DNA from: VAZQ01 sp963807865
GTDB taxonomy: Bacteria > Pseudomonadota > Alphaproteobacteria > Rhizobiales > Xanthobacteraceae
Length of the DNA: 64,000 nt
Reading direction: 5' to 3'
Assembly (NCBI GenBank): GCA_963807865.1
Contig: CAWEDK010000001.1
Span: forward strand, 1 to 64,000
Part shown: positions 38,437 through 46,891 of the stretch, one piece after another
Position numbering within the stretch: position 1 is the stretch's first letter
How the letters are laid out: each line of letters starts with the position of its first letter
Program-made: the position numbers and the translations under genes
The notes under the pieces: generated by a model
What the model saw: the letters and a program-made list of their open reading frames with translations, nothing else
Told to the model about the DNA's origin: nothing
Database searches by the model: none

Positions 38437-39501
38437 TCACTTGATGAAGGCGTTGCTGTAGAGTTGGTCGATCGGCTGCTCGGTCTCGATGAAGCCCTGC
38501 TGCTTGTAGAAGTTCTGCAGGTTGGCGAGCCGCTTCGGATCCATGGCGCCGAGTTCGCTCTGGCCCTGATAGGTCCGCATGTTGTAGTTCGCCAGAATCT
38601 TCTTCATGAGCTCTTCCTTGCCCTTGAAGCTCGGCGACGCTTCGACATAGGTGATCGCCGCCTTGGCGGGATCGTCCATGACGTACTTCATGCCGCGCAG
38701 CGTCGCCTTGACGATCGCGCGCACCATTTCGGGCTTTTCGACAATCATCTTGTCGGAGGTCAGGATAGCCTGCGACATCGACTGGAAGTAGTCCTTGGTC
38801 GGCAGCGAAACCGTGTCCTTGACGGCTTCTTTGACGTCGATCTCCCAGTCCGGCGTGCAGGCGCAGGCGTCGACCGTGCCGGCGATCACGAACTTTGCGA
38901 CGTTGGCCGGCCCGACCGCCTCTGCACTGATGTCGTTCTTGGTGATGCCTTTGGAAGCGAGCGCGCCCAGGAGCGCAAAATACGTCGTGTCCTGGAACGA
39001 CAGCACCGAAATTTTCTTGCCCTTGAGGTCTTCGAGCTTCTCGATGCCACGGTCCTTGCGCCCGACCACCACCGTCATCGCGCCGCCGCCCATCAGGCCG
39101 ACCGATTTCACCGGCACGCCGTTGCCGCGCACGATCACCGGCGTGTCGCCGATCGCACCGCCGATCGGCGCATTGCCGACGCCGACCTGCTTGGCGACGT
39201 CGACGCCGCCGCGAGCGACGACGAATTCCACGTCGTAGCCGGCGTCCTTGTAGTAGCCGAGATGCTTGGCCAGCACCCACGGGGCGAACGCCGGCAGGCT
39301 CGGCGGCGCTGGCAGGAGATAGGTGATCTTCTCGGTCGCGGTGGCCGGACCGGCAGAGAAGGCGGTCGCCGCGACTGCGGCGAGCACAGCCCAGCCCGCG
39401 CGTCCTCGCGAATGCGGGGAACCAGTGCTTTTCGCTAGCACGGACAGTTGGGAAGAACTGGATTTCCGCTTTCGCGGGAATGAGCGGAGAAAGTGGTGCA
39501 T
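38437..39501 (-). CDS. ABC transporter substrate-binding protein, NitT/TauT type, with repeat-encoded N-terminus
   Basis: Periplasmic binding protein of 354 aa. ATG 39501 has a good site (GAGGAGTTCAGGT) upstream. Residues ~6-34 (PRKRKSSS, TGSPHSRGRAG) are encoded by a family B intergenic repeat; then a normal signal peptide core follows, AVLAAVAATAFSAGPATA. The mature part has the SsuA/ThiY pattern: TYLLPAPPSLPAFAPWVLAK, GYYKDAGYDVEFV, GKKISVLSFQDTTYFALLGA and a dipeptide-like clamp region. It should serve the ATPase and permease at 40260-41926, from which it is divergent. A GTG start at residue 21 would give a shorter leader. Confidence 0.88.
   Translation of the reverse strand: MHHFLRSFPRKRKSSSSQLSVLAKSTGSPHSRGRAGWAVLAAVAATAFSAGPATATEKITYLLPAPPSLPAFAPWVLAKHLGYYKDAGYDVEFVVARGGVDVAKQVGVGNAPIGGAIGDTPVIVRGNGVPVKSVGLMGGGAMTVVVGRKDRGIEKLEDLKGKKISVLSFQDTTYFALLGALASKGITKNDISAEAVGPANVAKFVIAGTVDACACTPDWEIDVKEAVKDTVSLPTKDYFQSMSQAILTSDKMIVEKPEMVRAIVKATLRGMKYVMDDPAKAAITYVEASPSFKGKEELMKKILANYNMRTYQGQSELGAMDPKRLANLQNFYKQQGFIETEQPIDQLYSNAFIK
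39401..39484 (-). repeat. repeat family B, copy 3, inside a coding region
   Basis: On the minus strand it reads CATTCCCGCGAAAGCGG, ATCCAG, a ~45-base spacer, then CTGGTTCCCCGCATTCGCGA, the same plan as the copies at 12430 and 38351. It keeps an open frame and supplies the first residues of the binding-protein precursor. Confidence 0.7.
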
Positions 39502-39528
39502 ACCTGAACTCCTCTGGAAGGTGTATTC

Positions 39529-39957
39529 TTACTTGTCCGGCGGCCCAGCGCCTGCCTGTTTGTTGCGCGCTTCGCGCCATTCGCGCGCCAGCCGCTCGCG
39601 CACCGGGACGAAATCGTAGGTCGGAAAGAACTCGGTCGAAAACGCGCCCCAGGCGCAACGTTCGATCTCGACGTTCACAGCATTGATGAGACGGGGCGGC
39701 AGCCGCAACGTGACAATCTGCCCGATCCCCATCACCACGTTCCAGCTCACGATCTCGACGCCCGCGGGCGGAAACCGCTCCCACCAGGCGGTCGCGGCGA
39801 GGTGGCTCTGGATGCCGTCCAGGTTCTTCGACTGATCGTGCTTGAGAAAAACGGTGAGCAGGATCGTTTCGGAAGGATCGGGACGCAACCGAACACCTCG
39901 GGACCTGGAGTTCACGAAACGCCGCGGCTCGTCCGCCGCAGATTGGATTGACTCCAT
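39529..39957 (-). CDS. conserved small protein of unknown function, 142 aa
   Basis: ATG 39957 with AGGGTAAC upstream; the longer ORF (to 40239) runs antisense to the next gene and is rejected. Core features: TILLTVFLKHDQSKNLDGIQ, FPPAGVEIVSWNVVMGIGQI, VTLRLPPRLINAVNVEIER, WGAFSTEFFPTYDFVPV. I have seen this FLKHDQSK...PTYD pattern as a conserved hypothetical beside aromatic oxygenases; the alternation of strands and helices suggests a ferredoxin-like (dimeric alpha/beta barrel) fold. It lies 27 bases upstream of the binding-protein start, same strand, so co-transcribed. Confidence 0.72.
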   Translation of the reverse strand: MESIQSAADEPRRFVNSRSRGVRLRPDPSETILLTVFLKHDQSKNLDGIQSHLAATAWWERFPPAGVEIVSWNVVMGIGQIVTLRLPPRLINAVNVEIERCAWGAFSTEFFPTYDFVPVRERLAREWREARNKQAGAGPPDK

Positions 39958-39965
39958 GTTACCCT

Positions 39966-39979
39966 GTTCGTATACGAAC
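39966..39979. promoter_or_regulatory. 14-bp perfect palindrome, candidate operator
   Basis: GTTCGTATACGAAC is fully self-complementary and lies in the 61-base gap between the divergent genes at 39957 (minus) and 40019 (plus). It contains TNGT-AT-ACNA, which fits the loose consensus of FadR-type GntR regulators. It begins 9 bases from the minus-strand start, overlapping that leader, so binding would block expression. The regulator is not identified; the only regulator in the cluster is IclR-type. Confidence 0.5.
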
Positions 39980-40018
39980 GCAAGGTTCAAAATGCTCACG
40001 ACACTTTCGAGGTGCGCC

Positions 40019-40285
40019 ATGAGCGAACTGCACGAACGCCTCCGCCACCAATCGCTGGGCCGGCCGCTGACCGCGGACGAGGAGGCCCTTGCCCAGGCAA
40101 TGGAGACAATCTTCCGCACCGGCGAGCAGGATTTTGAGGCGGTGGCGCGGGCGCTGGAGCGTGACGGCATCAAGCGGCCTTCGGGCGCCGCCGGACCGTG
40201 GACCGCGGCGGTGCTGGCGCAGGAACTCGCCCAAATCAACGCTTCACTGGACGCCGCTTATGCAGAAAACGGCATCGGTGCTTGA
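40019..40285 (+). CDS. small helix-turn-helix-like protein, 88 aa
   Basis: ATG 40019 (GAGGTGCGCC upstream). MSELHERLRHQSLGRPLTADEEALAQAMETIF is mostly helical. FEAVARALERDGIKRPSG resembles the helix-turn-helix of site-specific recombinases, and small proteins with this recombinase-like HTH are annotated near oxygenase/ABC clusters. Then WTAAVLAQELAQINASLDAA forms a C-terminal helix. It overlaps the ATPase start by 26 bases in another frame, so it belongs to this operon. DNA binding is inference. Confidence 0.65.
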   Translation: MSELHERLRHQSLGRPLTADEEALAQAMETIFRTGEQDFEAVARALERDGIKRPSGAAGPWTAAVLAQELAQINASLDAAYAENGIGA

Positions 40286-41048
40286 TCTCATCGGCGTGAC
40301 GAAGCGGTTCGCCGCGCCCGGCGGCGGCGCGCCGCTGACGGCGATCGATCGCGTGAGCATGAGCGTGCTCAATGGCGAATTCGTCGCCGTGGTCGGTCCG
40401 TCGGGCTGCGGCAAGAGCACGATCCTCAATCTGGTGTCCGGTCTCGACCGGCCGAGCGAGGGACGCATCCTGCTCAATCAGGTGCCGGTCGAAGGGCCCA
40501 ATCCGAGCGTCGGGTTCATGCTGCAGAAGGACCTGCTGCTGCCCTGGCGCACCATCGTGCACAACGTCGAGTTCGGGCTCGAAGCGCGCGCGATCAGCCG
40601 CGCCGAGCGCCGCGCAAGGGCGCTGCGGGAATTGCAGCGCTGCCGGCTGTCCGATTTTGCGGAGAGCTATCCCTACCAGTTGTCGGGCGGCATGCGGCAG
40701 CGTGCCGCGCTCGCCCGTACGCTGGCGATCGAGCCCGCCATCGTGCTTCTGGACGAGCCGTTCACCGCGCTCGATGCCCAGACCAAGCTCATTTTGCAGA
40801 AGAGCTTTGCACAGACCATCGCGGCGTCGTCGATCACCACGGTCCTCATCACCCATGACCTGATGGAAGCGGTGATCATGTCGGACCGCATCCTGGTGAT
40901 GAGCGAGCGGCCCGGCCGGATCGTCGAGAAAATTCCGGTCGACCTGCCGGATCGCGACAATCCGCTGGCGCGCATCTCGGCGCCGCGCGCGCGCGAATAT
41001 GTCGATCATCTGCTGGCCAGCCTGCACCTGGCGGAGAAGGCGGCATGA
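40260..41048 (+). CDS. ABC transporter ATP-binding protein, NitT/TauT type
   Basis: Intact, 262 aa, ATG 40260 inside the preceding gene. Walker A GPSGCGKSTILNLV, Q-loop FMLQKDLLLPWRT, signature YQLSGGMRQRAALAR, Walker B AIVLLDEPFTALD and switch His VLITHDLMEAV. Close to SsuB/TauB/PhtC-type ATPases that power organic-ion import with the permease that overlaps its stop by 4 bases. Cytoplasmic membrane-associated. Confidence 0.95.
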   Translation: MQKTASVLDLIGVTKRFAAPGGGAPLTAIDRVSMSVLNGEFVAVVGPSGCGKSTILNLVSGLDRPSEGRILLNQVPVEGPNPSVGFMLQKDLLLPWRTIVHNVEFGLEARAISRAERRARALRELQRCRLSDFAESYPYQLSGGMRQRAALARTLAIEPAIVLLDEPFTALDAQTKLILQKSFAQTIAASSITTVLITHDLMEAVIMSDRILVMSERPGRIVEKIPVDLPDRDNPLARISAPRAREYVDHLLASLHLAEKAA

Positions 41049-41926
41049 CCAGTTCCGACCTCACCACCGCGAGCCGGTCCAGCGGCTCGTTCGGCGTCGA
41101 ACCGGTCGCGGCCGTGCCGGTGGAGTCGGTTGTGCAGGTCGACGAAACGGCCGGGCGGCAGACCTCACGCGCCGCGATCCTGGCGGCGAGCGTCGCGTTC
41201 GGCGTTGTGTTCCTGCTCGCCTGGCAGTTCCTGCCGCCGGCGCTCGGTGTGCCGTCCTACATCATCCCGACCGTCACCGATCTCGCCAACGAACTCGGCC
41301 GTATGGTGACGCGCGAGAACCTGTTCAAGCACATCTTCTCGACCGCTTTCATCGCCACCATGGGGTTCATCATCGGCAGCCTGCTCGGTGCTGCGCTCGG
41401 CTACCTGCTCGGCATGTCGGTGCTGATCGAGAAAGTGCTGTCGCCCTACCTGCTCGGCCTGCAGATCGCCCCCAAGGTGGCGTTTGCGCCGCTGTTCATC
41501 ATGTGGCTCGGCTATAACGCTTGGCCGAAGTTCATCGTTACCGTGCTGGTGGTGTTCTTCCCGATCCTGGTGAATGTGCTGCAGTCGATGAAGACGGTCG
41601 ATCGCGACCTGGTCAATCTGGCGCGCGCCTACAGCATGAACCGGCTGCAGATCTTCTGGAAGATCGAGGTGCCGGCGTCGATGCCGGCGCTGATGGCGGG
41701 GCTGCGCATCGGCGCCACCCTGGCGGTGATCGGCGTCACCGTCGGCGAACTGGTCGGCGGCAACACCGGCCTCGGTTATCTCATCACGTTCGGCGAAGGC
41801 CAGGCCAACACCGCGATGGTGTTCAACGCCATCGTGCTGCTCACGCTCATCGGCATCGTGCTCTACGCCGCGGTCGCGGCGCTCGAAGCACGGGTGCTGC
41901 ATTACATCCCGCGCGCGGTGCGCTGA
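41045..41926 (+). CDS. ABC transporter permease, NitT/TauT type
   Basis: Intact, 293 aa. A long cytoplasmic N-terminus (to ~40) precedes about six membrane segments, the first being SVAFGVVFLLAWQFLPPALG. The ATPase-coupling EAA loop is ARAYSMNRLQIFWKIEVPAS followed by LMAGLRIGATLAVIG. Works with the ATPase upstream and the divergent binding protein (38437-39501). The clustering with two Rieske oxygenases suggests an aromatic acid as cargo. Confidence 0.94.
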   Translation: MTSSDLTTASRSSGSFGVEPVAAVPVESVVQVDETAGRQTSRAAILAASVAFGVVFLLAWQFLPPALGVPSYIIPTVTDLANELGRMVTRENLFKHIFSTAFIATMGFIIGSLLGAALGYLLGMSVLIEKVLSPYLLGLQIAPKVAFAPLFIMWLGYNAWPKFIVTVLVVFFPILVNVLQSMKTVDRDLVNLARAYSMNRLQIFWKIEVPASMPALMAGLRIGATLAVIGVTVGELVGGNTGLGYLITFGEGQANTAMVFNAIVLLTLIGIVLYAAVAALEARVLHYIPRAVR

Positions 41927-41950
41927 TCGGAATTCATGCAGGAGGACAAG

Positions 41951-42517
41951 ATGGAACAACACAAGACCCTCTATCCCGAAATCAGGCCGGAAAGCGTGGT
42001 AATCCCGAAAGGGCAGTCGCTTGCCAACTGGCTGAACACCCGCATCGCGCGCCATGAAACCCGCGAACTCGACTGGGATGCGTTGAAATTCCAGGCCGAC
42101 TATGACCCGAAATACCGCCGCGCCCAGATGCGTTACATCGGCACCGGCGGCACCGGCGTCGCCACCGACGACAACGCGGTGCCGGCCGAGCACTTCACGT
42201 TCTCGACCATGGTGCTGCCGGCCGGCTGCGAAGGGCCGCTGCATCTGCACACCGATGCCGAGGAGGTGTTCTTCGTGCTGCGCGGCAACAAGCTGCGATT
42301 CATCATCGAACATCAGGGCGAGCGGTTCGAGACGGTGCTCAAGGAGCGCGACCTGTTCTCGGTGCCGCCCGGCGTCTATCGCGGGCTGGTCAACGAGGGC
42401 ATCGAGGAGGCGCTGATGTGCGTCATCATCGGCAACAGCAAGCCGGTGACGCCGACTTATCCGCCGGATCATCCGGTCGCCAAGATCAAGCGGCCGAAGC
42501 CCGCCGCTGCGGGCTGA
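41951..42517 (+). CDS. cupin-domain protein
   Basis: 188 aa. ATG 41951 chosen because CAGGAGGACAAG lies just before it; the in-frame ATG at 41936 is less well placed. One cupin barrel: GPLHLHTDAEEVFFVLRGNK carries the H-x-H...E metal motif, and DLFSVPPGVYRGLVNEG completes motif 2, where the usual His is replaced by Tyr/Arg. Members are metal enzymes or binding proteins; here it may act on a pathway intermediate. Co-directional with the ABC genes. Confidence 0.85.
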   Translation: MEQHKTLYPEIRPESVVIPKGQSLANWLNTRIARHETRELDWDALKFQADYDPKYRRAQMRYIGTGGTGVATDDNAVPAEHFTFSTMVLPAGCEGPLHLHTDAEEVFFVLRGNKLRFIIEHQGERFETVLKERDLFSVPPGVYRGLVNEGIEEALMCVIIGNSKPVTPTYPPDHPVAKIKRPKPAAAG

Positions 42518-42561
42518 ACGCGCGTTAAGGGAGCGCAGCCTCGCGGTGCCCCTTCCGATCT

Positions 42562-42581
42562 CTCCCCCGCAAGCGGGGGAG
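42562..42581. repeat. short GC-rich hairpin (family A fragment)
   Basis: CTCCCCCGC-AA-GCGGGGGAG, a perfect 9-bp stem with a 2-base spacer, followed by GGGGACG. It separates the cupin and second Rieske genes and could be an intra-operon processing or attenuation site. Confidence 0.5.
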
Positions 42582-42617
42582 GGGACGCTGTGGCGCTAGT
42601 CATTCAAGGATCGGACC

Positions 42618-43662
42618 ATGACCGTCATTGACAAGGACCAGATCGAGGAGCGCCTGTCAGTCGGGCGTTCTCGGGCAATGGTACGTGGTGGCGAAGTCGG
42701 TGCAGGTGAAGCCCGGCAAGCCGCACGCGGTGCAGGCGGTTGGCCGCCATCTGGTGCTGTGGCGCGATGGTGCGGGCAATGTGCATTGCCTCGAAGACTA
42801 CTGCCCGCATCGCGGTGCGCGCCTGTCGCGCGGCGAGATCACCGGCGACAATATCTCCTGCCGGTATCATGGCGTGACGCTCGACGGCAGCGGCACCATC
42901 GTGCGCGTGCCGGCGATGCCGGGCTGCGCGCTCGAAGGCCGCAAGGCGGTCGACAGCTATGCGGTGATCGAGGCGAACGACGGCGTGTTCGTTTATTTCC
43001 CGAGCGCGGAGCGGCCGCAGCCCTGCGAACTCAAGCTGCCGGCCGAGTTCTCCGATCCGGCCTGGAGCAGCATCCTCTGCATGAACCGCTGGGAGTGCAG
43101 CCACCGCTTCGTCTACGACAATTTCGCCGACCCGATGCATGCCTGCTACCTGCATGCCGACTCGTTCACGCTGGCGTTCGGCGCCAAGCAGGACGTCATG
43201 CAGGTCGAGAAGCGCGACGACGGCTTTTTCATTGCGCGGGTCGAGCAGCGGGATGTCAATCTCGACTGGACCCACGTCGTGGCCGACGGCACCCAGCTCT
43301 ATTGCCGGCTCGACATTCCGTATCCCGATGCCGCCGGCCCCGGCGGGCCGTTCCGCATCATCGGCTACGCGACGCCGGTCGATGAGGGAACCTGCCTGGT
43401 GTTCTTCTGGCGCTTCCGGCAGGTGACCGGGATCGCGCGGGAATCCTGGCGCTTCCTCTATCGCGCGACCTTGGAGCCGCGTCATTGGCATGTGCTGGAG
43501 CAGGATCGCGAAATGCTGACCAATATCCCGGCCGACGCCCACAAGCGGGAGATGCTCTACCAGCACGACGTCGGCGTGGCGCGGATGCGCCGCACCCTGA
43601 CGCAGCAGGTGAAGCAGCAGCTCGAAGCCGAGGCGGCGGCCTCGGTACGGACGGCGGTGTGA
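42618..43662 (+). CDS. Rieske non-heme iron oxygenase, VanA/TsaM-like (paralog 2, one frameshift)
   Basis: About 347 aa. ATG 42618 (MTVIDKDQIEERL), an indel near 42660, then GVLGQWYVVAKSVQVKPGKP. Rieske ligands EDYCPHRGARLSRGE and NISCRYHGVTLDGSG; iron site NFADPMHACYLHADSF. Shares the VAKSVQV-x-PGKPH start and the LEPRHWHVLEQDREML end with the 37276-38316 protein. Two such close paralogs either have different substrates or act on sequential positions. Stop is 9 bases before the SDR start. Confidence 0.92.
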
Positions 43663-43671
43663 CCAGAGCCG

Positions 43672-44423
43672 ATGCTGGCCGGGCGGACCATCGTCGTGAC
43701 GGGCGCCGCGCGCGGAGTCGGGCGCGCGATCGCGCTTGCCTGCGCGCAGGCGGGCGCGCGGCTGGTGCTCGGCGATGTCCTGGTGGAAGCCGGGCGTGCG
43801 CGTCGCCGACGAACTCGTCGAGCGCGGCGCATCGGCCCGATTCGTGCCGATCGATCTCGACCAGCCGCAATCCATCACGGCGTTCGCGCATGACGTGGCG
43901 CAGCACGAGGGCGCTGGTGCACGGCCTCGTCAACAATGCCGCGATCGCGACCAATGTCGGCGGCAAGCCGTTCGACGACATCGACCTCGACCTGTGGGAC
44001 CGGGTGATGCGGGTGAACGTGCGCGGCACCTGGCTGGTGACGCGCGCGCTGGTGCCGCTGATGCCCGAAGGCGGGCAGGGGCGCATCGTCAACCTGGCGT
44101 CCGATACCGCGCTGTGGGGCGCGCCGCGGCTCCTGGCCTACGTCGCCAGCAAGGGCGCCGTGATTTCGATGACCCGTTCGCTCGCGCGCGAGCTCGGGCC
44201 GCGCGGCATCGGCGTGACGGTGGTGGCGCCCGGCATCATGCGTTGCGAGGCGACCGAATACGTGCCGGCCGAGCGCCATCAGCTCTACGAAACCGGCCGC
44301 GCGGTGCCCGGCGCGCAGGTGCCGGAGGACATCGTCGATACCGTCGTATTTCTCCTCACGCCCGGCGCGCTCGCGCTGACCGGGCAGGTGCTGCCCGTCA
44401 ACGCGGGGTTTGTGTTCACATGA
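43672..44423 (+). CDS. short-chain dehydrogenase/reductase (frameshifted)
   Basis: About 250 aa, from ATG 43672. NAD(P) motif VVTGAARGVGRAIALACAQA, indels near 43790 and 43910, then VHGLVNNAAIATN, NLASDTALWGAPRLLAYVAS and the catalytic YVASK (Y-x3-K), with APGIMRCEATEYV and QVLPVNAGFVFT at the end. A canonical active site, so probably oxidises a dihydrodiol or alcohol made by the oxygenases. Overlaps the hydrolase start by 4 bases (ATGA). Confidence 0.87.
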
Positions 44424-45246
44424 GTGCCATCGCGCCCAACGCCGCCGCCGGTATTGCTTTTCTGGCGCGCGCCGGGACCGGGAACGCCGGTCGTGCTGCT
44501 GCACGGGATCGGCAGCCAGGCGCGGTCGTTCGTGCCGCTGATCGAAGCGCTCGATCCGCGCTTCTCGGTGGTGGCCTGGGATGCGCCCGGCTACGGCGAC
44601 TCGACGCCGCTTGCGGTCGCATGCCCGGACGCGTCCGACTATGCGGCGGCGCTCAACCGGCTGCTGGCCGAACTCGATATCTCGCGCTGCATCTTGTTCG
44701 GGCATTCGCTCGGCACGCTGGTGGCCGCCCGGTTGGCGGTTGTCTCGCCCAATCGCGTGGCCACGCTCTGTCTGGTCTCGCCTGCGCTCGGGTATGGCGC
44801 CGAACGGACGGCGCCGCTCCCGCCTCCGGTCGCGAGCCGGCTCGAAGAACTCGACCGGCTGGGCGCGCAGGTGTTTGCCGCCCGGCGTGCGCCGGCCCTG
44901 CTTGCGGATCCCGCGGCGCGGCCGGACGTGCTGCAGCAGGTCGAGCGCGCGATGGCGGCCGTCCGGCGTCCGGGCTACGACCACGCGGCCCGTATGCTCG
45001 CCAGCGGCCGGCTGCTCAAGGACGCCGCGCAGGTCTCGATTCCGACCGCCGTCTGGGTCGGCGCGCTGGATCGCATCACGCCGCCCGCCAATGCGCGCGA
45101 AGTGTTCGAAGCGCTGCCGGCCGTCGTCGCGGCGGGCCTATGGCGAAATCCCGGATGCCGGTCATGCGGTCTGCCAGGAATGCCCGGCGGTCATCGCAAG
45201 CGCCATCCTCTCCATCGCCGACAACAAGGCCAGCATGCATGCTTGA
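44420..45246 (+). CDS. alpha/beta hydrolase (frameshifted)
   Basis: About 275 aa. ATG 44420, an indel near 44475, then PVVLLHGIGSQARSFVPLIE (oxyanion HG), VVAWDAPGYGDSTP, CILFGHSLGTLVAARLAVVS (nucleophile Ser), WVGALDRITPP (Asp) and, after an indel near 45140, GEIPDAGHAVCQECP (His). The complete triad and size fit C-C bond hydrolases of meta-cleavage pathways (BphD/MhpC) as well as esterases. In this cluster a meta-cleavage product is a reasonable guess. Confidence 0.87.
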
Positions 45247-46085
45247 GAAGACCAAGAAGAAACGCGGCCCGGCGAGGAGCCCCTATATCGCGCCGCCGGT
45301 GCAGCGCGCGGTGCGGCTCCTCCGGCATGTGGCCGAGGGCAATCCCGTGCTCAACATGAGCGAGACCGCGAAGGCGCTGAAGATCAACCGCACCACGCTG
45401 CTGCGCCTGCTGCATACGCTGGAAGCCGAGGGATTCGTCGAGCGGCGTCCGGGCGGTTCCGGATACCAGGTCGGGCTGACGTTTCTGGAACTCGGCGCGC
45501 GCGCGATCTTCTCGCAGGATTTGGTGCAGGTAGCGGTGCCGGTGCTCACGCAGCTTGCGGAGGAGCTGCAGCTCTCGGCGCATCTCGGGGTGCGTCGACG
45601 GCACCGACGTGCTCTATCTCGTCCGGCGCACGCCGAACACGCCGCTCGCCAGCAACATCCGGGTCGGCAGCCGGCTGCCGGCGCACGCCACCACGATGGG
45701 CCGGATGATCCTGGCCTACATGCCGCAGATCGAGATCGAGCGGCTCTATGCCGGCAAGGAGCTGCAGCGTTTCAGCGACCACACCGCGACCACGCTGCAG
45801 GCGCTGAAGACCAAGTCCGCGCAAGACCTCACCGCCGGCATCGCCTGGAGCGACGCTTATTTCGAGCCGGGGATCAGCTCGGCCGCGGTGGCGGTGTTCG
45901 ATTTCGCCGGCACGCCGCTCGGCGCCATCAATGTCTCGGGGCCGGTCGGCGCGTTTGCGGGCGAGGAGCGCCGCGCGCTGATCGGCAAGAGGCTGCGGGC
46001 GGCGGGCGCCGAAATTTCCGGTCGGCTCGGCTGGATCGGATTCGACGCCTCCAAGCCCAGCTCCGTTCCTCTGGCCGCGGGCTGA
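45239..46085 (+). CDS. IclR-family transcriptional regulator (one frameshift)
   Basis: About 280 aa. ATG 45239 overlaps the hydrolase stop. A basic tail (KTKKKRGPARS) leads to the winged HTH: RAVRLLRHVAEGNPVLNMSE, ALKINRTTLLRLLHTLEAEG. An indel near 45590 splits the effector domain, which resumes VDGTDVLYLVRRTPNTPLAS, SRLPAHATTMGRMILAY, and ends with SDAYFEPGISSAAVAVFDFA. IclR regulators bind aromatic or acyl ligands and usually control the operon they lie in, so this is the likely regulator of the catabolic genes. Confidence 0.9.
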
Positions 46086-46089
46086 TCGC

Positions 46090-46881
46090 ATGAATCTGGA
46101 ACTTGCGGGCAAGGTCGCGGTCATCACCGGCGGGACGTCCGGCATCGGGCTTGCCACCGCGCGGCTCTTTCTCGACGAAGGCGCGGCGGTCGCGATCTGC
46201 GGGCGCGACGAAGCCCGGCTCGCGTCGGCGAAATCCAGCCTTCTGGGAAACGCGCCGGACGACGATCTCCTGGCGATGCGTTGCAACGTCCTCGACCAGA
46301 ACGAGGTCGCGGCATTCGCAACCGCCGTCGAGCGATGGAAGGGGCGCTGCGACATCCTGATCAACAATGCCGGACAGGCGCGGATGTCGACGTTCGCGGA
46401 CACCACCGACGACGCCTGGCGCGAGGAGCTGGAGCTGAAATTCTTCAGCCAGATCTATCCGGTGCGCGCGTTCAAGCCGATGCTCGACAAGAGCGGCGCG
46501 GCCGCGATCATGGCGGTGAATTCGCTGCTCGCCTATCAGCCGGAAACCTACATGGTGGCGACCGCGGCGGCGCGCGCGGGCGCGCAGAGCCTGGTGAAGT
46601 CGCTGGCGCGCGAGTTCGCGCCGCGCATCCGGGTCAATTCGGTGATGCTGGGGCTGATCGATTCCGGCCAGTGGCAGCGCCGGTTCGATGCGCGCGCCGA
46701 CCGCTCGCAGACGCGCGAAGCCTGGCTGAAGGAGATCGCGGTCTCCCGGCACATCCCGCTGGAACGGCTCGGCGAACCCGACGAGGTCGCGCGCGCGATC
46801 GCGTTCCTGTGCTCGCCGTCCGCGGGCTTCATCACCGGCGCCCAGCTCGAAATCTCGGGCGGCGTCTCGCGGTTCATGTGA
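46090..46881 (+). CDS. SDR-fold protein lacking the canonical catalytic Lys
   Basis: Intact, 263 aa. NAD(P) motif VAVITGGTSGIGLATARLFL and ILINNAGQARMSTF. At the active site the Ser is present (AVNSLLAYQPETY) but the expected Y-x3-K reads Y-M-V-A-T followed by AAARAGAQSLVKS, so Lys is missing. I have seen similar MVAT-x-AARAG SDRs in other proteobacteria. It may be an atypical enzyme or a non-reducing member. Four bases downstream of the IclR gene, with the ThDP gene 10 bases after it. Confidence 0.9.
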   Translation: MNLELAGKVAVITGGTSGIGLATARLFLDEGAAVAICGRDEARLASAKSSLLGNAPDDDLLAMRCNVLDQNEVAAFATAVERWKGRCDILINNAGQARMSTFADTTDDAWREELELKFFSQIYPVRAFKPMLDKSGAAAIMAVNSLLAYQPETYMVATAAARAGAQSLVKSLAREFAPRIRVNSVMLGLIDSGQWQRRFDARADRSQTREAWLKEIAVSRHIPLERLGEPDEVARAIAFLCSPSAGFITGAQLEISGGVSRFM

Positions 46882-46891
46882 GGATGAGCAG

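Noticed and set aside
37345..39438. 697-aa plus-strand ORF
   Set aside because: Antisense to the Rieske oxygenase and the ABC binding-protein gene; it translates the family B repeat, and no domain is visible.
43736..46093. 785-aa plus ORF that appears to fuse several genes
   Set aside because: Arises because indels move successive genes into one open frame; real genes alternate frames here.
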